This document shows positions 1-8,714 of a DNA stretch of 64,000 nt, one piece after another (the first letter of the stretch is position 1; each line of letters begins with the position of its first letter). Made by a program: the position numbers and the translations under genes. Source of the DNA: Ascoidea rubescens DSM 1968 (lineage: Eukaryota; Ascomycota; Saccharomycetes; Ascoideales; Ascoideaceae); the NCBI RefSeq assembly GCF_001661345.1, contig NW_017962921.1, forward strand, positions 310,001-374,000. Reading direction: 5' to 3'. Under the pieces are notes generated by a model. It made no database searches. It saw only the letters and a program-made list of their open reading frames with translations, and was not told the origin of the DNA.

Positions 1-67
1 GGGATGGGTCTCGCGTCTTTGTTGACGTTTTTTTGATTCGTTTAAAAATTGTAGGTTTCGGAGCCAT
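1..67 (-). CDS. Possible 5' end of a gene running off the window
   Basis: On the minus strand an ATG at 67-65 opens a frame that stays open to the window edge (22 codons, beginning MAPKPTIFKRIKK, Lys/Arg-rich). It would share a short divergent promoter of about 80 bases with the next gene. The stretch is too short to recognise a family. It could equally be a chance open frame. Confidence 0.3.
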   Translation of the reverse strand, partial: MAPKPTIFKRIKKTSTKTRDPS

Positions 68-149
68 CTGAGAAGTTGGAGATGATTGTGGAGTTTTGTG
101 CTTTGGTTGTTTGTGTTTACTTGTATTTGTTTAAGGCTAAAGAAAGCAA

Positions 150-685
150 ATGGAGACGATAAACGACTACGACACTGAGGAGCCTTTGACGTCGACTGTT
201 CGACCTGGTATGTGTTAATGGAGGTTGCGTGTTTGAGTAAGAGGTGTTATTCGAGTGCATTACTAACAGATGTATGTAAATATATACATGGTTATTAAAT
301 TGAATCAGCTACTAGGTCTACGATAACTGTTAGAGTAATAAAATCATTTGCCTATAGAAATGTGAAGAGTTGGGTGTTTCATGACATAGATTTGACTAAA
401 ACGACCATCAGGGAGTTGATGGAATTGATGAATCAAGTAATCTTGAGCAACTCACTATTTCGACCTTTCAAAACAAGCAAGTTTGATACATTGAAGTTGT
501 ACACTAAAGCTCATGGGGCCAAAACAATGAATTTGACAATAAACATGGAAGACGATCAATTGCTAATATTGAAAGAGTTGGATAAGACATTGTACGAATA
601 TGGGGTTGAGAATGAGACTGAAATATCGTATTTTAAGATGGCAGACTACTTGGAATTCAAGGCAAATCCAGCTGAAAAATGGTAA
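150..685 (+). CDS. AIM29: UPF0538 family protein (AIM29 / C2orf76 type), spliced
   Basis: Small conserved protein of unknown biochemical role. Exon 1 is 150-207 and exon 2 is 309-685. The intron 208-308 starts GTATGT, has a perfect TACTAAC branch point at 261-267 and ends in CAG. The spliced product is 144 residues. After an acidic N-terminus it reads RSTITVRVIKSFAYRNVKSW, then a beta-grasp-like body, ending FKANPAEKW, which matches the UPF0538 signature end (YKANP..W of C2orf76). Without the intron the frame has no ATG and lacks the first conserved strand. The family identity is from remembered sequence pattern. Function in yeast is poorly known (altered inheritance of mitochondria phenotype). 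Confidence 0.85.
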
Positions 686-1096
686 GGCAAATTTGTGAAG
701 GGTCTTTATCTCTGATCTCTTTGAATTATAGTGAGTATTAAACATGTTTTATCAGTGAATTGCCGGTGGATACGTAAGTTTGTAAGTTCGTAAGTTCATA
801 AGTTTGGAGACACAAGACCATGCGAAGTGTGATCCGACGTCGAAACGTATAGCCGTGTAAGTCTCGGCATATCGGCTGATTCTCAATCGGATTCAAACCG
901 TAGATAAAATTTAGCGTTTCTGTTTTTATCTCCTATCTTTTGAACAACAATAACAAAGCACCATCCATTGCTATTGGAACAGTAGATATTTCAACGACAA
1001 ATCAAAGGTTATTGGATTGATAAATTAGCATTTTTAGTATCTTTAGTATCTTGGTACCTATTACTTATAATCAGTAGAGTAGATTAGTATTCCAAC
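686..1096. other. Intergenic region upstream of CK2 alpha
   Basis: No gene seen. Around 772-805 a short GTAAGTT-like unit is repeated about four times. The stretch 810-890 is less AT-rich than its surroundings. This is presumably the promoter of the kinase gene. Confidence 0.5.
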
Positions 1097-2086
1097 ATGA
1101 TGAGAGTTTATTCTGTGTCTAAAGTGTATGCAAATGCTTGTGAAGATAGACCAAGAGAATACTGGGATTATGAAGATCATAAAATATTTTGGAGCAACAT
1201 ATCGAATTATGAGATTATAAGCAAAATAGGGAGAGGAAAATATTCAGAGGTGTTTGATGGAATCAATATTTTGAATCAACAGCCATGTGCCATTAAAGTG
1301 TTAAAACCAGTGAAGTTGAAAAAAATTTTCAGAGAAGTTAAAATTTTACAAAACTTAACAGGTGGAAAAAATATCGTTGGATTGTTGGATATAGTTCATG
1401 ATCCTAATTCAAAGATTCCTGCGTTAATATTTGAACATGTCAACAATATTGATTTTAGAGTGTTGTATCCTAAATTTCAAATCATTGATATTAAATATTA
1501 TTTTACACAGCTATTAATTGGGTTGGATTATTGTCATTCGATGGGGATAATCCATAGAGATGTCAAGCCGCAAAATGTTATGATCGATCCAATCAAAAGA
1601 AAATTGAGGTTAATTGATTGGGGGTTGGCAGAGTTTTATCATCCTGGAACCAATTATAATGTTAGGGTGGCTTCTAGGTATCATAAAGGACCAGAATTGT
1701 TGGTTAATTTACAACAGTATGATTACTCGTTAGATCTATGGTCAGTTGGGGCAATGTTGGCGGCTATAATATTCAAAATCGAGCCCTTTTTCAGGGGAAA
1801 TTCCAATCCTGATCAGTTAGTTAAAATCACCAGAGTATTGGGTACAAACAAACTAGAATTGTATTTGAACAAGTACGGAATCGACTTGGATCAGGAAACG
1901 TCGAGATTGATAAGTCCCTGCAATGAAAGAAGCTGGCAAAGTTTTATCAATGACAACAATCGAAAATTTACTACAAACACAGTGATCGACCTCATCGACA
2001 ATTTATTGAGATACGACCACCAAGAGAGATTGACAGCCAAAGAAGCCATGGAGCATCCCTTTTTCGAGGGCACACCCACATTCTAG
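1097..2086 (+). CDS. CKA2: Casein kinase 2 catalytic (alpha) subunit
   Basis: Ser/Thr kinase catalytic subunit of CK2, which phosphorylates acidic Ser/Thr sites in nucleus and cytoplasm. The 329 residues are nearly all kinase domain. Visible features are the Gly loop GRGKYSEVF (46-53), the ATP-binding Lys at about 67, the basic CK2-specific stretch KPVKLKKI (70-77), the catalytic loop HRDVKPQN (153-160), the CK2-type DWG instead of DFG (174-176), and the [13 protein letters not shown] p+1 region. It lacks the insertion that marks S. cerevisiae Cka1 and carries VKPQN, so it is closer to Cka2. Assignment to CK2 alpha is certain. The choice between the two paralogues is inference. Two ATGs are adjacent at the start, and either could initiate. 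Confidence 0.93.
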   Translation: MMRVYSVSKVYANACEDRPREYWDYEDHKIFWSNISNYEIISKIGRGKYSEVFDGINILNQQPCAIKVLKPVKLKKIFREVKILQNLTGGKNIVGLLDIVHDPNSKIPALIFEHVNNIDFRVLYPKFQIIDIKYYFTQLLIGLDYCHSMGIIHRDVKPQNVMIDPIKRKLRLIDWGLAEFYHPGTNYNVRVASRYHKGPELLVNLQQYDYSLDLWSVGAMLAAIIFKIEPFFRGNSNPDQLVKITRVLGTNKLELYLNKYGIDLDQETSRLISPCNERSWQSFINDNNRKFTTNTVIDLIDNLLRYDHQERLTAKEAMEHPFFEGTPTF

Positions 2087-2333
2087 GAGCCAGGGTATAT
2101 AGCAAGACAATGTAGCAAGAATGGAATATATATTCAGCAATTGTGAGGCGAGTGTAGAGGATGAGCTGAACATCACAGCAATCGCAGTCCTTTGGAGTGG
2201 TGGAAAAGGAAAACTGTTGTGCTTACGTTCTGTCAGGTGACGAAAAGGAGAATGAAGCAAGATAAGAGGAAGAAGAGGAAGGAGAGGAAGGAGAAGAGTC
2301 GACACAACAAGCAGAGTGGAATAGAACACAAAC

Positions 2334-2930
2334 ATGGGGTTAACGTCTTCAAAGCTTGTGGAAGATCTTTTGGATGGCACCAACTGTACGTATGACGAGC
2401 TGTAGAACGAGGGTGCAAAGCACCAGCCTGAAGCATGGGAACTAACACTGTGTCTAGTTGATCTTGATGATATAGAAAGGTTGCGTAAGCGATTCATGAA
2501 GTTGGACAGCAATGGCGATGGAACAATTGATAAAGACGAGTTTCTTACCATCCCCGGTGTCTCCTCCAACCCACTAGCAACAAGATTGATGGAAGTGATC
2601 GACGTGGATTCCTCAGGGTCGATAGATTTCCAGGAGTTTATCAGTGCCTTGTCTATTTTCTCCAACAAGACCTCGAAAGAGGAAAAATTGAGGTTTGCCT
2701 TCAGTGTTTATGATATCGACAAGGATGGGGTAATATCAAATGGAGAATTATTCATAGTGTTGAAGGTGATGGTGGGAAAGAACTTGACTGACGAGCAGTT
2801 ACAGCAAATTGTGGACAAAACCATAATGGAAAACGACCTAGATGGCGATGGAACGTTGGATTTCGAAGAGTTCAAAAAAGCTGTGGAACACACTGAGATT
2901 GCAAACTCGTTGACATTGCATTCTTTTTAA
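2334..2930 (+). CDS. CNB1: Calcineurin regulatory subunit B, spliced
   Basis: Ca2+-binding, N-myristoylated regulatory subunit of the phosphatase calcineurin. Exon 1 is 2334-2385, the intron is 2386-2457 (GTACGT, branch ACTAAC at 2441-2446, TAG end) and exon 2 is 2458-2930. The 174-residue product begins [13 protein letters not shown], giving the Gly2 needed for myristoylation, which the unspliced frame lacks. Four EF-hand loops are visible: [36 protein letters not shown] and [12 protein letters not shown]. Length and the 5'-proximal intron match S. cerevisiae CNB1 (175 residues, also spliced). It acts with a catalytic CNA subunit not present in this window. Confidence 0.95.
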
Positions 2931-4006
2931 AGCACCTAAATATATAGCAACAAGCACCAGTTGTGCTCAAGACATGACATTATCACATTACCACATTTAC
3001 ACTTTAGCACTGTAATTCTTAGACACATTGATGGCAAAGACTCCCATGCCAGAGCCCTTCGCAAGAGCCTGGCAATGCAAGAATAACCAGAGTAGTTTAA
3101 TAAACCTCCTTCCAACAGTAGCTTCAGTCGAACGTTTAATGGTGATATATCATTTATATCATTTATATCTCGTCTGCTGTCCCGATTGGGAAATGTCTTT
3201 TTCCCTTCGTCTACATCCAAAATAAACACTTTTTCCATTCCATCTAGAGGAAATACTCAGTTATGTTGGGTTATATTGGGTTGTATCGCATTGTTTCAGC
3301 AATTAACATGTAATTTGCATATAATTTGCATGTACCTTTGGCTCCAATTGAATTTGGTTGGTTAGTGGTTGTATGGACAGGGAAAAAACAGTTGTTATCC
3401 TCTGGATAGTTGATTTCATTACATTAGATTAAATTTAATAAAATTGGATTGAACTACATTAGATTATTATTTTCTTATTTTACTATTTTACTATTTTATT
3501 ATGATTTTATTCGTCTATTCACTCCCAGATGAGATTTAATTCCCTTCCTTTTGCTATTTCACTAGATTTCAATAAGCATGTCATTTTATTTCAAGGTATC
3601 CAATTATTTATCATCAAGCAATATAAGATCTTGTAATTGAGAGTGATTTATTATTTTTATTTAAATTGTACAAATTTAGTTTTCTTCTTTTATATTAAAT
3701 TGCAATTTATCGTATTGTAATTTATTTCTTTTATATTGGCTTTTCATCACCATAATTTCATTTAATACTTTTATTATTTTCTACACACATCGTAAACCAA
3801 AATTCTATTTCAAACTTTGATTATATTTTTACCAGTATAAATATAAATATAAATACAAGAATAAGAATATATTATATTATATTATATTATATTATATTAT
3901 ATACCATATATAATATATAATATGAATAAGCCCTCATTAACTTAGAAAAAAGATAATCATTACTCTAATCCCTCACTTCGTGGTTAAACAATAGAACAAA
4001 CACACA
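2931..4006. other. 1.1 kb intergenic region
   Basis: No convincing gene. The first 300 bases (3' of CNB1) are of moderate GC. From 3240 on the sequence is very AT-rich and ends in a microsatellite at 3867-3904 close to the next gene. A 100-codon minus-strand frame at 2936-3238 has no recognisable features. Confidence 0.5.
3867..3904. repeat. ATATT microsatellite
   Basis: About seven tandem copies of the 5-mer TATTA/ATATT, roughly 100 bases before the ATG at 4007. It could act as a nucleosome-free or TATA-rich promoter stretch. Confidence 0.8.
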
Positions 4007-5023
4007 ATGTCATTAGAAATATACAATAACAACACTCATAACTTCAATAATATAATAAATGAGTTAAAAAAATATAATGAAATCGAGATAAATGAAAAGA
4101 CCAATCTATTCACCCAGATTCACGAACTACAGTCAAAGATAAAGTTCTATGAAAACAATATAAACAATCACTACCATATTATAAGCAGTCCTACCAAAGA
4201 AAAGGAGACTGCTGTTGAGCAAGAAACTCACACTACAGATAATGAAATCATCGATAGATTAATAAAGGATAAAGAAAACTATAAGAAAAAGTATAACGAG
4301 TTGAAATTGGATAATTTTAACAAGATAACCGAGATTAAAAACCTAAGAATCAGACTAAATAATGATAGCGAGAATGATAAGACTAATAGTGACCACAACA
4401 ATAATATAAGCGACATTAACAATAAGTTGAAAATGAAATTACGAGACTCGATACTCAATTTAAACAAGTTGACAATGGAAAATGAAATTCTAAGAAAGAA
4501 AATATTCAACTACAACCAAATCAATAATAAACACGATTTGAATTTTTTTAACATAAATGATTTTAATAAAAACGAAAGCAAATTTCCATATAACCAGACC
4601 TTTAAACCGCTAAACGAGTTGAATGACGAGCTATCTGATAAGGAAAATGCAAATGCAAATGCAAATGGAGCTCAGAAAGATCTCAATAAAGAACTAGATA
4701 AAGAAATCAAAGATGAAATGATCAAAAAACCCTTGCCTAGAAAAAAATCAATTTTGAAGAAAAACAATTTGAACTTTGTGCAAATTCAAATCATTGGAAA
4801 GCTGAACATGTTGAAGCCATGCTATTTCAAGATTCCAGCAAAAGAAATGGACAAAAACACCAACAACATCAAGCTATTGAGAAAGATCTTTATCAAATAC
4901 TCAAGCAAAATAAATAACAATGTGAATAGCTTGATCTTCAAGAACTACAAGGGGAAGACCATTGATCTAGAAAGGGGATACGATTTCCAGCATGGCGAGA
5001 TTCTCTATGCCTATTACAAGTGA
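4007..5023 (+). CDS. Coiled-coil protein with a SUMO-like C-terminal domain
   Basis: I do not recognise this 338-residue protein as a named gene. Residues 1-200 are Asn/Lys/Glu-rich with heptad-like coiled coil. A basic linker (LPRKKSILKKNN) follows. The last 80 residues (about 257-338) are not low-complexity. They run VQIQIIG, then PCYFKIPA, then LLRKIFIKYSSKI, then SLIFKNYKGKTIDLE, then DFQHGEILYAYYK. This follows the order of SUMO strands and helix in SMT3 (IKIKLR, YQIKM, FKKLFDNYCTK, IRFMFDGTRV, MIDGDVIEVV). There is no C-terminal Gly-Gly, so it would be a non-conjugated, built-in ubiquitin-like fold. It lies directly upstream of SMT3 on the same strand. The domain call is inference from visual alignment. 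Confidence 0.6.
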   Translation: MSLEIYNNNTHNFNNIINELKKYNEIEINEKTNLFTQIHELQSKIKFYENNINNHYHIISSPTKEKETAVEQETHTTDNEIIDRLIKDKENYKKKYNELKLDNFNKITEIKNLRIRLNNDSENDKTNSDHNNNISDINNKLKMKLRDSILNLNKLTMENEILRKKIFNYNQINNKHDLNFFNINDFNKNESKFPYNQTFKPLNELNDELSDKENANANANGAQKDLNKELDKEIKDEMIKKPLPRKKSILKKNNLNFVQIQIIGKLNMLKPCYFKIPAKEMDKNTNNIKLLRKIFIKYSSKINNNVNSLIFKNYKGKTIDLERGYDFQHGEILYAYYK

Positions 5024-5194
5024 TGCTCACCAGTTTTGCTTTGCCACAACAACTTGATCTAATTATCAGGTTCAACCATCTCATTCAACCATCGACTCCA
5101 TGGTCAGCAAAAGACTACTCAAGATTGTCAGTGGTTTGCAGTTTATTTCGTTAGTTTTTGCATGTTTACGTTTATGCTCATTTTTTCTGTTCTA

Positions 5195-5257
5195 TTCTTT
5201 CTGTTCTTTCTGTTCTTTCTGTTCTTTCTGTTCTTTCTGTTCTTTCTGTTCTTTCTG
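5195..5257. repeat. Seven tandem copies of TTCTTTCTG
   Basis: Exact 9-bp unit repeated seven times, about 360 bases upstream of the SMT3 start. It is pyrimidine-rich on the coding strand. It creates a chance Phe-Cys-Ser reading frame that I do not consider a gene. Confidence 0.9.
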
Positions 5258-5613
5258 TTTTAGTTTGTTCTGTTTTATTCTGTTTTTGTTGAACTGTTCA
5301 CTCTTCTATTCTTCTATTCTTCTTCCATAGATTTAAACACAAATAAACACTTTGTTTTGCGCTGTTGCCCATTACGGAAACTGTCCAATGCGGCAATTAC
5401 AGAACAGGCATTGCCCCATTTACACTGATGTTTATTTTGGATCGCGTTGTTGTTTATTTATATTTACTGTTTTGGTTTCTTCACTTTGCTTCTTCTCGGT
5501 TCAGGCTCTTTCCTCCAGACTTTGTTCAGATTTACTTCGTCGACTCCAGATTCCACTGAACAACCAACTGCTGCTACTGCTGCTCTGTCGTACCACACTG
5601 CTCCTTTGCCACC

Positions 5614-5952
5614 ATGAACACCACCTCTACTGCCCCCAGTCGTGATCACTCTCCCTCTGTCACTAATCCAAGCGACAGATCCACCAGATCCACCCAAGAC
5701 AGAAACGAAAAAATCAAAATCAAGTTGAGAATGCAAGACAACTCTTTGGAATTAATCTACCAAATCAAAATGCACACCAGATTCAAGAAGTTGTTTGACA
5801 ACTACTGCACCAAAAACGAACTAGATCCTGAATCCATCAGATTCATGTTCGATGGAACTAGAGTGACTCCCAACGACTCCCCTTTGAAGTTCGAAATGAT
5901 TGATGGTGATGTGATTGAAGTTGTTCGTTACCAAAATGGGGGAGGTTTTTAA
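5614..5952 (+). CDS. SMT3: SUMO (Smt3)
   Basis: Ubiquitin-like modifier conjugated to lysines of nuclear and septin proteins. The 112 residues comprise a flexible Ser/Thr-rich N-terminus (1-30) and the beta-grasp domain from IKIKLRMQD to VIEVVRYQ. The end QNGG followed by Gly-Phe implies processing by a SUMO protease after the first Gly-Gly, leaving a mature C-terminal Gly. The precursor tail is two residues (ATY in S. cerevisiae). Intron-free. The ATG at 5614 is preceded by a good CCACC context. Confidence 0.96.
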   Translation: MNTTSTAPSRDHSPSVTNPSDRSTRSTQDRNEKIKIKLRMQDNSLELIYQIKMHTRFKKLFDNYCTKNELDPESIRFMFDGTRVTPNDSPLKFEMIDGDVIEVVRYQNGGGF

Positions 5953-6738
5953 CCAGTGCAAAACTGCTAAAGTAATTCCTTGGTCTCTCATCTAAATAAA
6001 AAAAAAAATTAATGGCTATCATTTTTTATAATCTGGTTTATCTCTAATTGTTTCACTCAATTGTTCAGCTCGTAAGTAATTAATATACGTAATTTGATAA
6101 TTCATTCAAAATAATTTTTTTATTCGGTCCTCCTCTTTTGTTTTATATCAATTAATAAATTACTTGAGTTCAGTCGTTTGTTTGTTTTTTTCCAATTTTT
6201 CCCTATATAAATTTTTTTTTACAAAAAAAATCAATAAACAATTAATAGAACAACAATTAACTGTAATAAACCAGTAATTGAACAACCAAAACCACTGTGA
6301 TCTTTGTAGAAACAATAAAATTTATCGAATTCCTTTAATTGCTCTCAACAATCTCACTGCTACTATTACTATTCACCTATTTGAATTGTTTATTCTGCTC
6401 CATTTTTACTTCTCTTCTCCTAATTCTCTACTTTCTCCACTCCCTCTGTTGCCCATTTTTATCTCTTGTACTCTTACTCTACTTTTATCACTTATCTCTT
6501 TATTATCTGTTTATTACCTCTTCTTCTTCTCTTCAATTGAACGAGCAATTGCTCTCAGTCTCTCTAATACCACTTCTACTCTCTCTTTTTTTTCAGTTGT
6601 GAAATCTTCGTTTGGTGTGGTGATTTCGTCAACTCTATTCTTTCCTACTGCTTTCTTCAGCGATAGCCAAATAATTATCAACTCTCTTCTGAATCCACAA
6701 ATATCACCAGATTATCTTTATTCGAATCTTTCTTAGAG
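5953..6738. other. Intergenic region and pyrimidine-rich leader of TIP41
   Basis: 5953-6300 is AT-rich. From about 6330 to the ATG the plus strand is strongly pyrimidine-rich (CTT/CTC runs), as in long yeast 5' leaders. It makes open frames that have no ATG. No gene seen. Confidence 0.5.
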
Positions 6739-7076
6739 ATGTCCTCTTCTTCTTCACCCTCTTCTTCTTCACCTCCTTCATCCACTCCATCGACACAATT
6801 TTCAGAAATCTCTTCATCCAAAAATCAACCCCCAGTTTCTTCTACTACTACTACCACCATTCTTTCTTCCAAAATTACCTCTGATATCAGAGATATCAAT
6901 AAAAAACTACCTACTAATGACAAAAATACTTTTGTTATCCCATCATCAAGGTATGGTATCAATGCTGTCCAAATAAACTCAGCTAGAGAGATGTTTCTAA
7001 TGTCCACAAGATCTCGCCAAAATCCAAACAAAATTATGCCAAATAAATATAAAATATCCAATCCACCCTATAATAA

Positions 7077-7118
<42 letters not shown>

Positions 7119-8262
7119 CACTGATACCAATACTAATTTATTTTCTTCTTATCCATCTTCGCCTCCACCTCCTCCTCTTGCACTTCCACTTTCACTTCCA
7201 TCCTCTAACTACAATCATACCCACAACTTTAACCATGAACTCGATATTAAAATCCCAATTAACACCTCAAATGTAATGATACCAGCAACTTCTCACGATG
7301 GGCCTTGCAATAACCCCAAATGCTCCCATTGTGGTGCTGTTATAATACCTGCCCCTGCTTCCTCCTTCCCAATTAAAGACTCCCCTTCAATATCAATCAA
7401 TAACTGGGAAGTCTTTACAACAAGAAAACCCATTTTCAATGCACAAGAAATTGATTACTACGAAAAAAAATTAAACCTACCTCTTCCTGAAATGATCTTT
7501 GGCAATAATCACATTAAAATTATCAATTCTGCTAAAAATTTTGAAATCAACTTTAACACCATAGATGCCCTTGATTTAGTGTTGAAATATGGTTGCGATG
7601 AAAAAAAATTACTAAAAGTTGCTCATTCAGATCATTGGCGTTCTGTAAGAAAAAATAACAATATTAATAATAACAACAACAATAATAACAATTTAAATAC
7701 ATTTAATTCCTCAAATATCTCGAATTCCTCTGATGATGGTTTGACAAAAATTTTAAAACCTTTTGATTGGACTTATACAACTCACTATAAAGGCACTTTA
7801 ATCAAAAATAACTGCATTGATGATGATAATAATAAGCCAATAGAATTTAAACCAACAAATGAAAAAATCCCTCTAAATAAGTTAAAAAGAGAAGACCCCA
7901 TTTTATTCTTTGATGAAATGATTCTTTATGAAGACGAATTGGCCGATAATGGTATATCCATTTTACAAATCAAAATTAGAGTGATGGCAGAGAGACTATT
8001 GCTATTGTCAAGATTCTTTCTCAGAGTCGATAATGTGATTTTCAAAATAAAAGATACAAGATTATTTATCGAATTTAATGATAATTTTGTTCTAAGAGAG
8101 TATAAAGAACTAGAGGATACATATGACAATGTGTTACACAAAGCAAAACAGTATAGCTCTTTTTATTCCTCAAATGATCCAAGGGCTTTATTAAGGGATA
8201 GCAATTGGGTTAGTGGTCGTTTAAAACATATCAAAACTGAAACAGAAGAAATTAGATTGTAA
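6739..8262 (+). CDS. TIP41: TIP41-like protein, PP2A/TOR pathway regulator
   Basis: Tap42-interacting protein that modulates PP2A-type phosphatases downstream of TOR. The 507 residues start with about 220 low-complexity residues (Ser/Pro-rich, then poly-Asn and poly-Pro). The TIP41 core follows: LPEMIFGNNHIKI, FDWTYTTHYKGTL, an Asn-rich insertion, then IPLNKLKREDPILFFDEMIL, YEDELADNGIS, RVMAERLLLLSRFFLRVD and LFIEFNDNFVLREY. These are the family's most conserved blocks. The N-terminus and insertions make it longer than the S. cerevisiae protein (356). A CNNPKCSHC cluster within the N-terminal part is unusual and could bind metal, but its function is unknown. Confidence 0.92.
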
Positions 8263-8714
8263 TTTATATAATTTTCGTCGTTTATATATATATAGATATA
8301 TATAGATAGATAGATATTTATGTATTTTTATTTTTGTAAAGTTAACTATACAAGCAGACTAAAATTATATTTTTCAATTTTTTCTAATAAATTAATATTT
8401 ATTATATTTAGTTTAGATAGATATAACACACTGCTCAAGTATTTAAATACAAAACTCAAAAAGAAGAGAAAAGAAAAAAAAAAAGAAAAGAAAAGAAAAG
8501 AATTATCATTTAACATTAGGGGAAAAATAATAAAGTAAAAATAAAAATAGCCAAGACATAACAAATAAATACTAAATTAGATAACCCTTGAATTGAAAAA
8601 AAAAGTACAATAGCAAGATTTTCATTAACAAAGAAATAAATTGAAAAAAGAAATAAAAGCTCATTGAATAATAAAGCTAGTAACCATAAGTTTAATTGGT
8701 AATTAAAAAAGAAG
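8263..8714. other. Convergent intergenic region
   Basis: AT-rich 3' region shared by TIP41 and the minus-strand gene. It contains short TA/GATA runs (8280-8320) and an AAAGA purine tract (8458-8500). No gene seen. Confidence 0.5.

Noticed and set aside
2003-2668. 221-codon minus-strand frame over CKA2 end and CNB1
   Set aside because: It is antisense to two conserved genes and to the CNB1 intron, with no family features.
5100-5330. Phe-Cys-Ser-rich frame
   Set aside because: Produced by the 9-bp TTCTTTCTG repeat; no conserved content.
6278-6736. 152-codon frame upstream of TIP41
   Set aside because: No ATG; starts with TTG and reflects the pyrimidine-rich leader.
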